Assembly: GCF_015160855.1 (NCBI RefSeq)
Contig: NZ_CP063373.1
Location: 3,658,001-3,722,000 of the forward strand
DNA from: Streptomyces ferrugineus
Lineage (GTDB): Bacteria; Actinomycetota; Actinomycetes; Streptomycetales; Streptomycetaceae
Direction: 5' to 3'
Length of the DNA: 64,000 nt
The translations under genes were made by a program, and so were the position numbers. The notes under the pieces are model-generated. The model saw nothing but the letters and a program-made list of their open reading frames with translations. It had not been told where the DNA came from and searched no databases. Shown piece by piece: positions 15,972 to 24,625 of the stretch (positions are counted from its first letter, which is position 1; each line of letters starts with the position of its first letter).

Positions 15972-16688
15972 TCAGGGCGCCACCCGCCCCCGAAACCCCT
16001 CCGCGTCCCACGTCCCGAACAGCCTCGGCGCCAGCCAACCCGCCGCCGCGCCACGGAAGTCGGCGGGCGGCAGCGCTCCCGCTCCCGCCGGCACCGCGCC
16101 CAGCAGCGGCGCCCCCGCGACCTCCGGCAGATCCGCCACATTGCAACGCGACGCCAGATCCGGCGCCTGGGGCCAGCTCCCGATCACCACGCCCAGCAAG
16201 TCCAGCCGCCGGCCGCGCAGCTCACGCGCCGTGAGCTCCGTCGTGTTCAGGGTGCCCAGGCCGGCCGACGCCACCACCAGGACCGGCGCCGCCATCAGCT
16301 CGGCCGCGTCCGCCAGGGTGCCGCCCGCCTCGTCGAAGCGGACCAGCAGGCCACCCGCCCCTTCCACCAGCACCAGGTCGTACTCGGCGGACAGCTTGGC
16401 GGCGGCCTCGGCGATCTCGTGCGGCCGGACCGGTGCCCGGCCGGCCCGGCGTGCCGCCGTCGCGGGGGCCAACGGGTCGGGATAGCGGGCGAGTTCCGCC
16501 GTCGTCACCGCGCCCGCGAGCCGCGCCACCTCCTGCGCGTCCCCCGGCTCGTGTGGCCGTACCCCCGTCTGCGCCGCCTTCAGCACCGCCACCGACCGGC
16601 CCGCCGCCACCGCCGACGCCGCGATCGCGGCCGTCGTGACCGTCTTGCCGACCTCGGTGCCGGTGCCCGTGATCACCAGTACCGGCAT
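15972..16688 (-). CDS. bioD: dethiobiotin synthetase
   Basis: 238 residues. It makes dethiobiotin from 7,8-diaminopelargonate, CO2 and ATP, the third step of biotin ring synthesis. P-loop GTGTEVGKT (about residues 7-15), the substrate Lys in LKAAQTG, and VEGAGGLLVRF (about 112) are diagnostic. The upstream-extended frame to 16721 is discarded because MPVLVITGTGTEVG is the conserved start. One nucleotide separates it from bioA, with which it forms the bioB-bioA-bioD operon. Confidence 0.96.
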   Translation of the reverse strand: MPVLVITGTGTEVGKTVTTAAIAASAVAAGRSVAVLKAAQTGVRPHEPGDAQEVARLAGAVTTAELARYPDPLAPATAARRAGRAPVRPHEIAEAAAKLSAEYDLVLVEGAGGLLVRFDEAGGTLADAAELMAAPVLVVASAGLGTLNTTELTARELRGRRLDLLGVVIGSWPQAPDLASRCNVADLPEVAGAPLLGAVPAGAGALPPADFRGAAAGWLAPRLFGTWDAEGFRGRVAP

Positions 16689-16689
16689 C

Positions 16690-17970
16690 TCAGCCCTCCC
16701 GCGCCGCCGCGCACACCGCACGGGCGATCCTCGCCACGTCGACGTCGCCCGTGACGTACGGCGGCATCGTGTAGACGAGGTCGCGGAACGGCCGCAGCCA
16801 CACGCCCTCGCGCACGGCCGCCGCGCTCGCCGCCTTCATGTCCACGGCGTGGTCCAGCTGGACGACCCCGATGGCTCCCAGGACCCGTACGTCCGTCACG
16901 CCCGCAAGGTCCGCCGCGGGCGCCAGTCCCTCCCGCAGTCCCGCCTCGATCCGCTTGACCTCGGCCTGCCAGTCCTGGCCGAGCAGCAGCTCGATCGAGG
17001 CGCCGGCGACCGCGGCCGCCAGCGGATTGCCCATGAACGTCGGGCCGTGCGCCAGCACCGGCACCTCGCCGCGCGAGATGCCGTCGGCCACGCGGGACGT
17101 GCACAGCGTCGCCGCCATCGTCATATAGCCGCCGGTCAGCGCCTTGCCCAGGCACATCACGTCCGGCGTCACCGCCGCGTGCTCCGCCGCGAACAGCGCG
17201 CCCGTGCGGCCGAAACCGGTCGCGATCTCGTCGAACACCAGCAGCACGTCGTGCGCGTCGCACGCCTCGCGCAGCACCCGCAGATACGCGGGGGAGTGGA
17301 ACCGCATCCCGCCCGCGCCCTGCACGACCGGCTCGACGATCACCGCGGCCAGTTCGTGCGCGTGCCGTTCGATCAGTGACCGCAGATGGTCGGCGTACGA
17401 CTCCTCGTACTCGGCCGGCGGCGGGTCCGCGAACACCTGGCGCTGGAGCACCCCGGTCCACAGCTCGTGCATCCCGCCCTCGGGGTCGCACACCGACATC
17501 GGCTGCCAGGTGTCGCCGTGATAGCCGCCGCGCCAGGTCAGCAGCCGCTGCTTGCCGGGGCGGCCCAGCGAGCGCCAGTACTGCAGGCACATCTTGGCCG
17601 CGACCTCGACCGACACCGACCCGGAGTCGGCGAGGAAGACATGCTCCAGGCCGTCCGGCGACATGTCGACAAGGAGCTTCGCCAGCCGTACGGCGGGCTC
17701 GTGGGTGAGCCCGCCGAACATCACATGGCTCATCCGCCCGAGCTGCTCGCGCGCGGCGTCGTTGAGCACCGGGTGGTTGTAGCCGTGGATCGCCGACCAC
17801 CAGGACGACATGCCGTCGACCAGTTCACCCGAACGGTCCGCGAGCTTCAGCCGTACGCCGCTCGCCGACTCCACCACGAGGGGCTCCGCCAGGCCCGGCA
17901 TGGGCCCGTACGGATGCCACACGTGCCGACGGTCGAGCTCCAGCAGCTCGGGCACGCTCAGCTCAGGCAT
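16690..17970 (-). CDS. bioA: adenosylmethionine-8-amino-7-oxononanoate aminotransferase
   Basis: 426 residues, class III PLP aminotransferase. It transfers the amino group of S-adenosylmethionine to KAPA, giving [13 protein letters not shown] (substrate region), [16 protein letters not shown] [11 protein letters not shown], the [11 protein letters not shown] cofactor segment, the PLP lysine in [10 protein letters not shown] and [11 protein letters not shown] are BioA hallmarks that separate it from ornithine or GABA aminotransferases. It starts at ATG 17970, overlapping the end of bioB by 8 nt. Confidence 0.97.
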   Translation of the reverse strand: MPELSVPELLELDRRHVWHPYGPMPGLAEPLVVESASGVRLKLADRSGELVDGMSSWWSAIHGYNHPVLNDAAREQLGRMSHVMFGGLTHEPAVRLAKLLVDMSPDGLEHVFLADSGSVSVEVAAKMCLQYWRSLGRPGKQRLLTWRGGYHGDTWQPMSVCDPEGGMHELWTGVLQRQVFADPPPAEYEESYADHLRSLIERHAHELAAVIVEPVVQGAGGMRFHSPAYLRVLREACDAHDVLLVFDEIATGFGRTGALFAAEHAAVTPDVMCLGKALTGGYMTMAATLCTSRVADGISRGEVPVLAHGPTFMGNPLAAAVAGASIELLLGQDWQAEVKRIEAGLREGLAPAADLAGVTDVRVLGAIGVVQLDHAVDMKAASAAAVREGVWLRPFRDLVYTMPPYVTGDVDVARIARAVCAAAREG

Positions 17971-19114
17971 TGGGCGCGAGGTCCGTACCGGCGCCCCGGC
18001 GGCGTACGGCGACCAGGTCGGTGCGCGGCTCGCCGGCCGGGGCGGCGGCAGCGGCCGTACCGCAGACACCGCCACCCTCGTGCGACCCGCAACCGCCCCC
18101 GGCCGTCGTCGCCCGGTGCTCCGGCAGCGTCACCTGGTCGGTGCCCTCCACCTCGAAGCCGGCGTCGGCGATCATCTCCAGGTCGGCCTTGCCCGCCTGG
18201 CCCTCGGTCGTGAGGTAGTCGCCGAGGAAGATCGAGTTGGCCAGGTTCAGGGCGAGCGGTTGCATGGTGCGCAGATGGACCTCCCGGCCCCCGGCGATCC
18301 GCACTTCCACGTCCGGACAGACGAACCGCACCATCGCCAGGATCCTCAGGCACCGCTGCGGAGTGAGGTTCCACTCCTTGGCCAGAGGTGTTCCCTCGAC
18401 CGGGATCAGGAAGTTCACCGGCACCGAGTCCGGGTCCAGCTCACGCAGCGCGTACACGACGTCGACGAGGTCCTCGTCGCTCTCGCCCATGCCCGCGATG
18501 AGCCCGGAGCAGGCGGAAAGACCGGCCGCGTGCGCCTTGTGCACGGTGTCCACGCGATCGGCGTAGGTATGCGTGGTCGTGATGTCCCCGTACGTCCCCT
18601 CGGACGTGTTGAGGTTGTGGTTGTACGCGTCCGCGCCGGCCTCGCGCAGCCGCTCCGCCTGGCCGTCGGACAGCAGACCGAGACAGGCGCACACCTCGAC
18701 GCCCTCGTTCTGCTCCTTGATCGCCTTGATGGTGCCCGCGACCCGGTCCACGTCACGGTCGGTCGGGCCGCGCCCGGACGCCACCAGACAGACCCGCTTG
18801 GCGCCTCCCGCCAAACCGGCGGCCGCGGCCTGGGAGGCCTCGTCGGGCTTGAGCCAGGTGTATTTGAGGATGCCGGTGGTGGAGCCGAGGCGCTGGGAAC
18901 AGTAGGAGCAGTCCTCGGGGCACAGCCCGGACTTCAGGTTGACGAGGTAGTTGAGTTTCACCCGTCGGCCGAACCAGTGCCGGCGCACCTTGCCGGCCGC
19001 GGCCACCACATCGAGCAGGTCGTCGTCGGAAGTGGCGAGGACGGCCAAGGCTTCCTCGCGGGTCGGCAGCTCGCGCCGAAGCCCCTTGTCCACCAGCGTG
19101 TTCAGCAGGTCCAT
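17963..19114 (-). CDS. bioB: biotin synthase
   Basis: 383 residues. Radical-SAM enzyme that inserts sulfur into dethiobiotin. The CxxxCxxC cluster motif is in [11 protein letters not shown] (about residue 63); the second-cluster residues follow in the barrel ([18 protein letters not shown]). The catalytic core ends near residue 330. The last ~50 residues form an extra tail with [14 protein letters not shown] and an Ala/Pro stretch that is absent from the textbook ~345-residue enzyme. First gene of bioB-A-D, divergent from bioF. Confidence 0.96.
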   Translation of the reverse strand: MDLLNTLVDKGLRRELPTREEALAVLATSDDDLLDVVAAAGKVRRHWFGRRVKLNYLVNLKSGLCPEDCSYCSQRLGSTTGILKYTWLKPDEASQAAAAGLAGGAKRVCLVASGRGPTDRDVDRVAGTIKAIKEQNEGVEVCACLGLLSDGQAERLREAGADAYNHNLNTSEGTYGDITTTHTYADRVDTVHKAHAAGLSACSGLIAGMGESDEDLVDVVYALRELDPDSVPVNFLIPVEGTPLAKEWNLTPQRCLRILAMVRFVCPDVEVRIAGGREVHLRTMQPLALNLANSIFLGDYLTTEGQAGKADLEMIADAGFEVEGTDQVTLPEHRATTAGGGCGSHEGGGVCGTAAAAAPAGEPRTDLVAVRRRGAGTDLAPNA

Positions 19115-19182
19115 GGGAGCTGATCCTTACGTACGGAGGGTGCCGGAGCCAAGGAGAGTTCGCACAACCCTGTCGATTCGAT

Positions 19183-19200
19183 GTGTGGGTATTGCCACAC
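19183..19200. promoter_or_regulatory. inverted repeat between bioB and bioF
   Basis: GTGTGG-N6-CCACAC, a perfect 6-bp inverted repeat in the 146-bp region between the divergent bioBAD operon and bioF. It is 61 nt before the bioF ATG and 69 nt before the bioB ATG, so one bound regulator could control both. The sequence does not look like the E. coli BirA or corynebacterial BioQ operators as I know them; a biotin-responsive role is inferred only from position. Confidence 0.45.
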
Positions 19201-19260
19201 CGTGCGCCGTCGGTCGTGCGACTAGTGTCTGTGCACTGCCTACAAAAGCCCGGAGGAACC

Positions 19261-20388
19261 ATGGCGTTCGGCTGGATCGACGAGCAGGCGGAGCTGCGCC
19301 GCCGGGCCGGACTCGTGCGGACCCTGCGCCCCCGCCCCGCCGACTCGCCGCTCCTCGACCTCGCGAGCAACGACTACCTGGGCCTGGCCCGCCACGAGGA
19401 GGTCGTCGCGGGGGCGGTGCGATCGGCGCGGCGCTGGGGCGGCGGCGCGACCGGCTCCCGGCTCGTCACGGGCACGACCGAGCTGCACACCGCGCTGGAG
19501 CGCGAGCTGGCCGGCTTCTGCGGTTTCGAGGCGGCCCTGGTCTTCTCGTCCGGCTACGCGGCCAACCTCGCCGCGGTCACCGCGCTGGCCCCGCACGGTT
19601 CGCTGATCGTCTCGGACGCGGGCAACCACGCCTCGCTGATCGACGGCTGCCGACTGGCGCGCGGCACGACACAGGTCGTCGCGCACTCCGACCCCGACGC
19701 CGTGCGCAAGGCGCTCCGGACGCACGACGGTCCCGCCGTGGCCGTGTCCGACACCGTCTTCTCGGTCGACGGCGACGCCGCCCCGCTGGCCGAGTACGCC
19801 GAGGCGTGCCGGGGGCGCGGCGCGGGGCTGGTCGTCGACGACGCCCACGGCCTCGGTGTGCTCGGGGACGGCGGTCGAGGGGCCCCGTACGCGGCCGGGA
19901 TCGCCGGTGCCGACGACGTCGTCGCGACGGTCACGCTGTCCAAGTCGCTCGGCAGCCAGGGCGGCGCCGTCCTGGGCCCCGCCCGGGTGATCGAGCACCT
20001 GGTCAACACGGCCCGGACGTTCATCTTCGACACGGGCCTCGCCCCCGCCTCCGCGGGCGCGGCCCTGGCGGCGCTGGGCCTGCTGCGCCGCGAGCCGGAG
20101 CGGGCGGCGCGGGCGGGTGCGGTGGCACGCGAACTCCACGCACGTCTGACCGCCGCCGGTCTGGAAGCGGTACGTCCGGACGCCGCGGTCGTCTCCGTGC
20201 GCGCGCCGTCCCCGGAGGGGGCCGTCCAATGGGCGGCCGAGTGCCGGGCGGCCGGCCTCGCCGTGGGCTGCTTCCGTCCTCCCTCCGTGCCCGACGGCAT
20301 CTCACGGCTCAGGCTGACCGCCCGCGCGGACCTCACCGAGGCCGAGATCGAACGCGCTGTACGGGTGATCGGCGAGACACGACCATGA
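19261..20388 (+). CDS. bioF: 8-amino-7-oxononanoate synthase
   Basis: 375 residues. PLP enzyme of the alpha-oxoamine synthase family joining pimeloyl-CoA/ACP and alanine to KAPA, the first step of the biotin rings. LDLASNDYLGLARH (about 36), GSRLVTGTTELH, DDAHGLGVLG and the PLP lysine in TVTLSKSLGSQGG (about 225) are diagnostic. GGAGG lies 8 nt before ATG 19261; the longer upstream frame is not conserved. Divergent from bioBAD; together they cover pimelate-to-biotin, while bioC/bioH-type genes are not in the window. Confidence 0.96.
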   Translation: MAFGWIDEQAELRRRAGLVRTLRPRPADSPLLDLASNDYLGLARHEEVVAGAVRSARRWGGGATGSRLVTGTTELHTALERELAGFCGFEAALVFSSGYAANLAAVTALAPHGSLIVSDAGNHASLIDGCRLARGTTQVVAHSDPDAVRKALRTHDGPAVAVSDTVFSVDGDAAPLAEYAEACRGRGAGLVVDDAHGLGVLGDGGRGAPYAAGIAGADDVVATVTLSKSLGSQGGAVLGPARVIEHLVNTARTFIFDTGLAPASAGAALAALGLLRREPERAARAGAVARELHARLTAAGLEAVRPDAAVVSVRAPSPEGAVQWAAECRAAGLAVGCFRPPSVPDGISRLRLTARADLTEAEIERAVRVIGETRP

Positions 20389-20468
20389 GTCGGCGTGACA
20401 CGGCCTGTCTTCGCCTGTCATCGAATTGATTGGAACCAGTCAGGGTTGATCGAAACCGATCGAAGTGG

Positions 20469-20696
20469 TCAGGGCTGGAACGCGGCCGTGAAGCCCGCCC
20501 AGCTCTCGGGGGAGAAGAGCAGCGCGGGTCCGGCCGGGTCCTTGGAGTCGCGCACGGCGAGCAGCCCGGTCCAGGGACCGGAGTGCGGTCGTGCCGTCTC
20601 CACGCAGTTGTTGGCTCCCGTGCTGTAGCTGCTGCGCAGCCAGCACGCGCCGAACAGTTCGGTGCTCGACGTGATGTTCCGAGGCAGTGCGGTCAT
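20469..20696 (-). CDS. DUF397 domain protein
   Basis: 75 residues, a single DUF397 domain: CWLRSSYSTGANNCVETA at the start, then LLAVRDSKDPAGPALLFSPESW (split: AVRDSKDPAGPALLF and SPESW). These small actinomycete proteins are encoded beside XRE/DUF5753 regulators and behave as partners or effectors in WhiJ/BldB-like developmental switches. It lies 9 nt downstream of such a regulator on the same strand, so the two form an operon. Confidence 0.92.
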   Translation of the reverse strand: MTALPRNITSSTELFGACWLRSSYSTGANNCVETARPHSGPWTGLLAVRDSKDPAGPALLFSPESWAGFTAAFQP

Positions 20697-20705
20697 GGTG
20701 CCTCC

Positions 20706-21584
20706 TTACGCGCCGCCAGCCAGCGCGGCGATGTAATCCAGCGATTCCTCGGGCGAAAGGGCGTGGATCCGAAGGGCGTTGAAGGCCTCCGTGTAGGCCT
20801 GGAGGTCTTCTTTCCGTTCGAGATAGAGGCTACTCGTCAAGTGGTCGAGAACAACCACATCCAGATCAGAAGTGCTCGAAAATGAGAAGATAACGAAAGG
20901 CCCGGTGATGCCGATATGCTCCCCGGCCTTGAACGGCAGCACCTGGAGCCTGACTTGGGGCAGCCGCGCCGCCTCCATCAGCCGGCTCAGCTGCCGCGTC
21001 ATCACCTCGGGCCCGCCGATCTCCCGGTGCAGCACCGCCTCGTCCAGCACCGCGCTCAGCCTCATCGGCGGATCGGCGCGCAGCACGTCCTGCCTGGCCA
21101 GACGCACCGCGACCAGCGCGTCCAGGCGTTCGTCGGCCTCATCGGCCTCGTCGGCAAGGCCGCCCACCGCGGCCCGGGTCACCGCCCGGGCGTACTCGGG
21201 CGTCTGGAGCAGCCCTGGCACCACGGACGTCTCCAGGGTGCGCATCGCGCTCGCCTGCGACTCCAGGCTGATGAAGTCCCGGTACGTGGGTGGCAGCACT
21301 CCGCGGTACGCGTGCCACCAGTTGTGCCGGCCGCCACCCTCGTCGGACCCCGCCAACACCAACAGTAACTCCCGCAGTTGGGCGTCCCGTACGGCGTAGA
21401 CGTCGAGAAGTAACCGCACATCGGCCGGTTTCACCCCACTGGCGCCGGTCTCGATCCGGCTCACCTTGGACTGGTGCCAGCCCGCCAGCCGGGCCGCCTC
21501 ACCGCTGGTGAGCCCCGCCCCGGTGCGCAATGCGCGCAGTTCCGCGCCCAGTTTTCGGCGGCGCACCGCGGGACCGTGCTGCAT
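20706..21584 (-). CDS. XRE-family regulator with DUF5753 (WhiJ-like)
   Basis: 292 residues. N-terminal helix-turn-helix (about 13-68: LGAELRALRTGAGLTSGE, AARLAGWHQSKVSRIETG) followed by the DUF5753 ligand-binding-like domain (about 100-285: LLQTPEYARAVTRA, VRLARQDVL, LQVLPFKAGEH). Such proteins regulate development and antibiotic production in Streptomyces, acting with the DUF397 partner. It is divergent from an RsbW-like ATPase, the classic three-gene set. AGGAG precedes the ATG. Confidence 0.92.
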   Translation of the reverse strand: MQHGPAVRRRKLGAELRALRTGAGLTSGEAARLAGWHQSKVSRIETGASGVKPADVRLLLDVYAVRDAQLRELLLVLAGSDEGGGRHNWWHAYRGVLPPTYRDFISLESQASAMRTLETSVVPGLLQTPEYARAVTRAAVGGLADEADEADERLDALVAVRLARQDVLRADPPMRLSAVLDEAVLHREIGGPEVMTRQLSRLMEAARLPQVRLQVLPFKAGEHIGITGPFVIFSFSSTSDLDVVVLDHLTSSLYLERKEDLQAYTEAFNALRIHALSPEESLDYIAALAGGA

Positions 21585-21655
21585 GGGCTACTCCTTACTC
21601 CAACCGAGCCGCCCAAATACGGTCTGCCGTCGCAGAGTTCACCGCTTCGAGCGAC

Positions 21656-21671
21656 AGATATATGCATATCT
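21656..21671. promoter_or_regulatory. AT-rich inverted repeat between XRE and ATPase genes
   Basis: AGATAT-ATGC-ATATCT, 6-bp arms, in the region between the divergent XRE and anti-sigma-like genes. It is conspicuously AT-rich for this genome and is a candidate operator for the XRE protein and/or a promoter core. Position-based inference. Confidence 0.4.
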
Positions 21672-21797
21672 TGGTGGATCGCCACCCGTGACAGGCGCGG
21701 TAATGGCAGTCTGGCGACGAAGCACCAGTCCGGGACCGTACTCGAACCATCCGCTCCGTGTCGGACTCCGGTCCCGTGGGAAAGGGACGACGTCGCC

Positions 21798-22256
21798 ATG
21801 GCAGATCATCTGGAAGCATCCGTCACTCTGCCGAGCGATCCCGCCTCGGTCTCCGCTGCCCGGGCCTATGTGCTCACCACCCTCGCGGAGTGGGGATTGC
21901 CACCGGAAGCGGAAGTGGCCGACACCATCCGCCTGATCGTCTCCGAACTCACCACCAACGCCGTACAGCACACCCTCGGCCAGTCACCCACCTTCACGGT
22001 GGACCTCGCGCTCGACCGTGACGAACAACTGCGCATCGGCGTCACCGACAGCCACCCGCGCTTCCCCAAGCGGCTGCCGGCCGCCGTCCAGCAGGACAAC
22101 GGGCGCGGCATGGTCATCATCCGCTGGCTGACCGCCGAATGCGGCGGCAAGCTGAGAGTGCGCCCCACCCGCGAGGGCGGCAAGACCGTCTCCATCGAAC
22201 TTCCGTGGACCGTGCCCGCCGCACCGGTGGCGGCGGCCGGACCGCAGGAGTCATAG
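21798..22256 (+). CDS. ATP-binding protein, RsbW/anti-sigma-like (HATPase_c)
   Basis: 152 residues with one GHKL ATPase domain: N-box IVSELTTNAVQHTLG (about 50-64), G1 VTDSHPRFP region in which the usual DxGxG is altered, and G2 NGRGMVIIRWL. Members are Ser kinases that bind and phosphorylate anti-anti-sigma factors. In Streptomyces such stand-alone ATPases sit opposite XRE/DUF397 pairs and are thought to belong to the same switch. ATG 21798 is chosen because the family begins at MADHLEASVTLP; the upstream open frame is not conserved. Confidence 0.88.
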   Translation: MADHLEASVTLPSDPASVSAARAYVLTTLAEWGLPPEAEVADTIRLIVSELTTNAVQHTLGQSPTFTVDLALDRDEQLRIGVTDSHPRFPKRLPAAVQQDNGRGMVIIRWLTAECGGKLRVRPTREGGKTVSIELPWTVPAAPVAAAGPQES

Positions 22257-22266
22257 CCCCTCGGTG

Positions 22267-23184
22267 CTACTGCGGCTGCCCCGACCGGCCGAACGTGCCG
22301 CGCAACAGGGCCCGGAAGGCGTCCGCCGCGGGAGCCGCCTCGTCGCCGCGATAGGCGACCGAGATCGTACGGCGCAGCTCTCCGCCTTCCAGCGCGCGCA
22401 CCCCGACCGGAGTGACCGACGTGCGCGCCACCATCTCCGGTACGACCGCGACCCCGAGCCCCGCACTGGCCAGCGCGCACACCAGCAGATACCCCGGCGT
22501 CGGCACCAGCACCGACGGCGTCGCCCCGGCCCGGGTGAGCACCGCCTCCACACCCCGCCGGGCCGGAGCGTCCGGCGCCATGCTGATCAGGGGCTGCCCG
22601 GCGAGCTCGGCCAGCGGCAGCCGGGCGGTGCCGGTGGTGAGGGTGTGGCCGGGGGCGGACACCAGGACCAGTTCCTCCACGAGGATCGGCTCGACGCCGA
22701 CGGTGGCGGGCAGCGGAGTCGGTTCCCCCGGTGCGTAGGTGTGCGTCAGCGCCAGATCGACCTCGCCCGCCGCCACCGCCGCGACACCGGCCGACGGCTC
22801 GTAGTCCGCGACCGTCAGCTCCACGTCCGGATGCGCCCGGCGAAAGGCGCTCAGGGCCGGTGGCAGCAGATGGATGCCCGCCGTCTGGAAGGTGCCGAGC
22901 CGCAGGGTGCCGCCCGAGAGACCGGTCAGCCGGGCCAGTTCGTGCCGCGCCCGGTCGAGTTCGTCGAGCACGCGCCGCGCCCGGGCCACCAGCAGCTCGC
23001 CCGCACCCGTCAGCCGCGCCCCGCGGTGGTGCCGTACCAGCAGGGCGGTACCCGCCTCGCGCTCCAGCTTGGCGAGCTGCTGGGAGAGCGCGGGCGTGGT
23101 GTAGCCGAGCCGCTCTGCGGCCCGGGTGATCGAACCCGCCTCCGCGACCGCCACCAGGGCGGCGAGCCGGACCGGGTCGTACAT
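22267..23184 (-). CDS. LysR-family transcriptional regulator
   Basis: 305 residues. N-terminal winged HTH (VRLAALVAVAEAGSITRAAE then RLGYTTPALSQQLAKLERE, about 5-60) and a LysR substrate-binding domain (about 90-295). Divergent from a LysE-family exporter, the common arrangement in which the LysR protein senses an amino acid and activates its exporter (compare LysG/LysE, ArgP/ArgO). ATG 23184 gives the conserved short N-terminus; the frame upstream is open but runs through the promoter region. Confidence 0.93.
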   Translation of the reverse strand: MYDPVRLAALVAVAEAGSITRAAERLGYTTPALSQQLAKLEREAGTALLVRHHRGARLTGAGELLVARARRVLDELDRARHELARLTGLSGGTLRLGTFQTAGIHLLPPALSAFRRAHPDVELTVADYEPSAGVAAVAAGEVDLALTHTYAPGEPTPLPATVGVEPILVEELVLVSAPGHTLTTGTARLPLAELAGQPLISMAPDAPARRGVEAVLTRAGATPSVLVPTPGYLLVCALASAGLGVAVVPEMVARTSVTPVGVRALEGGELRRTISVAYRGDEAAPAADAFRALLRGTFGRSGQPQ

Positions 23185-23200
23185 GGGAGCCCCGATCTGT

Positions 23201-23217
23201 CTTAACCAATGCTTAAG
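23201..23217. promoter_or_regulatory. LysR-type operator candidate
   Basis: CTTAA-N7-TTAAG, a 17-bp interrupted palindrome in the 91-bp region between the divergent lysR and lysE genes. It fits the LysR T-Nx-A dyad pattern and is 17 nt from the regulator's ATG. Likely site for autoregulation and activation of the exporter. Confidence 0.55.
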
Positions 23218-23275
23218 GACTTCCCAGAATATTCGTAATACCTGCTGAAGGCATCCTCGCGGCAGTCTGGACCGC

Positions 23276-23890
23276 ATGGACGCTCAGCTCATGGTCTTCA
23301 CCGGTGTCGCGGCCGGCCTGGTCGCCATGCCCGGCGCCGACTTCACCGTCGTCGTACGCAACGCGCTCGTCTCCCGCCGGGCCGGCATCGCCTGCGCGCT
23401 CGGGATCGGGGCCGGGCTGCTGGTCCACGTGACGCTGGCGGTGGTGGGGGTCGCCGCGGTCCTGGCCGCCGTACCGGCCCTGTTCCGCGCGATCCAAGTG
23501 GTGGGCGGCGGCTATGTGTTGTACCTCGGCGTCCAGACGCTGCGGCGGCGGCACTCCGAAGCGGGGGAGACGCACGAGCAGTCCACCGCGCGACCGCTGC
23601 GGCAGGGCTTCGTCACCAACGCCCTCAACCCGAAGGCGTCCCTCACGTTCCTCAGCGTGCTGCCCCAGTTCGTGCCCGCGGGCGCTCCGGCGCTGCCCCG
23701 GACGCTGCTGCTGGCCCTGATCGTGCTGGCGATCGCCCTGGTGTGGTTCCAGGTGGTCGCCCTGCTGGTGGACCGGCTCGGCAGGTGGCTGCGCCGGCCG
23801 CGCGCCGCCCGGGCGGTCACCGTCGGCACCGGCGCCGCCCTGACGGCCTTCGGCGCGGCACTCCTCGCCGGGTCCGTGCCGGCCCTCTGA
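23276..23890 (+). CDS. LysE-family amino-acid exporter
   Basis: 204 residues, six hydrophobic segments (about 5-25, 40-65, 70-90, 115-135, 145-170, 185-204). The LysE/RhtB signature is seen in MPGADFTVVVRNALVSRR near the start (GPxxxxVxxxxxxxG pattern) and in FVTNALNPKASLTF. It probably exports an amino acid across the cytoplasmic membrane, induced by the adjacent LysR protein. Confidence 0.92.
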   Translation: MDAQLMVFTGVAAGLVAMPGADFTVVVRNALVSRRAGIACALGIGAGLLVHVTLAVVGVAAVLAAVPALFRAIQVVGGGYVLYLGVQTLRRRHSEAGETHEQSTARPLRQGFVTNALNPKASLTFLSVLPQFVPAGAPALPRTLLLALIVLAIALVWFQVVALLVDRLGRWLRRPRAARAVTVGTGAALTAFGAALLAGSVPAL

Positions 23891-23893
23891 TGC

Positions 23894-23939
23894 CCCGGGG
23901 GCGGTGACGGCGCGTCAGGCCGCCCGCACCACCCCCGGG
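23894..23939. terminator. bidirectional hairpin between lysE-type and NlpC/P60 genes
   Basis: CCCGGGGG (23894-23901) pairs with CCCCCGGG (23932-23939), with an inner GGCGG/CCGCC stem. It starts 3 nt after the exporter's stop and ends 4 nt before the end of the convergent gene, so it can stop transcription from both sides. No U-tract, as is usual in Streptomyces. Confidence 0.65.
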
Positions 23940-23943
23940 AAGG

Positions 23944-24417
23944 TCACTTGACCCGGCCGTACCAGACGCTCCTGGTCCAGATCTTCTGCAGCTTCACGAC
24001 GTCCCCGGACTTCGGGGAGTGCCAGATCTTTCCCTTCCCGGCGTAGATGCCGACGTGGTAGACGTTCGACCCCGAGTGGAAGAACACCAGGTCTCCGGCC
24101 TTGCGGCTCTTCGCGGAGATGTGGCGGGTCTTGTTGTACTGCTGGGCCGCCGTGCGCGGCAGCTTCTTGCCCGCCTTCTTGAACGAGTACAGCGTGAGCC
24201 CCGAGCAGTCGAACCGGTGCGGCCCGGCGGCGCCCCACTTGTACGGGGAGCCCTTCTTGGAGGCCGCGATCCGAAGTGCCTTCGATGCCGGCGTGGCGGC
24301 CTCCGCCTCGGAGGCGAAGCCGGGAGCCACGATCGAGCCGCCCACTGCGGCGATGGTGAGGGCCGAGGCCGTACCGGCCCGGACCATGAGCGACGGGACA
24401 CGATTGAGCGCAGTCAT
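23944..24417 (-). CDS. secreted NlpC/P60 cell-wall hydrolase
   Basis: 157 residues. A signal peptide (1-40, ending ASEAEAA) and one NlpC/P60 cysteine-peptidase domain: KWGAAGPHRFDCSGLTLYSF carries the catalytic Cys (in FDCSGL), followed by AGDLVFFHSG and the catalytic His in VYHVGIYAGKG. Such enzymes cut the peptide stems of peptidoglycan (D,L-endopeptidase). It is controlled by a c-di-AMP riboswitch, matching the known Streptomyces pattern in which c-di-AMP represses cell-wall lytic genes. Start ATG 24417; the longer frame reads through the riboswitch. Confidence 0.93.
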   Translation of the reverse strand: MTALNRVPSLMVRAGTASALTIAAVGGSIVAPGFASEAEAATPASKALRIAASKKGSPYKWGAAGPHRFDCSGLTLYSFKKAGKKLPRTAAQQYNKTRHISAKSRKAGDLVFFHSGSNVYHVGIYAGKGKIWHSPKSGDVVKLQKIWTRSVWYGRVK

Positions 24418-24430
24418 GCGCAACCCTTCG

Positions 24431-24625
24431 TCAGCCGCCTGTGAAGGATGACCTGTCGGATTCGGGCTGGCGAAGTTGCCCGGCCGCGTTGCCACGGCTT
24501 CACCCCAAGGGCTGCTCGGCTCGAACGAACGTCCGCTCCGGCGGCCCGTCTTGCTCGGGTCCTCCACTCCTGCCGATCCACTCCGTCGACCGGTCATCCG
24601 GGCGGCGGCAGGACTCGGCGTCCGC
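24431..24625 (-). promoter_or_regulatory. c-di-AMP riboswitch (ydaO-yuaA class)
   Basis: The leader read on the minus strand contains the class hallmarks in order: GCCGAGTCCTGCCG (near 24620), GGCAGGAGTGGAGGACCCG, CTTGGGGTGAAGCCGTGG-type TTGGGGTGAA, GCCCGAATCCGACAGGTC and a closing ACAGGCGGC that pairs with the 5' GACGCC. It ends about 14 nt before the NlpC/P60 ATG. In Streptomyces this class switches off resuscitation/cell-wall hydrolase genes when c-di-AMP is high. Confidence 0.88.
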
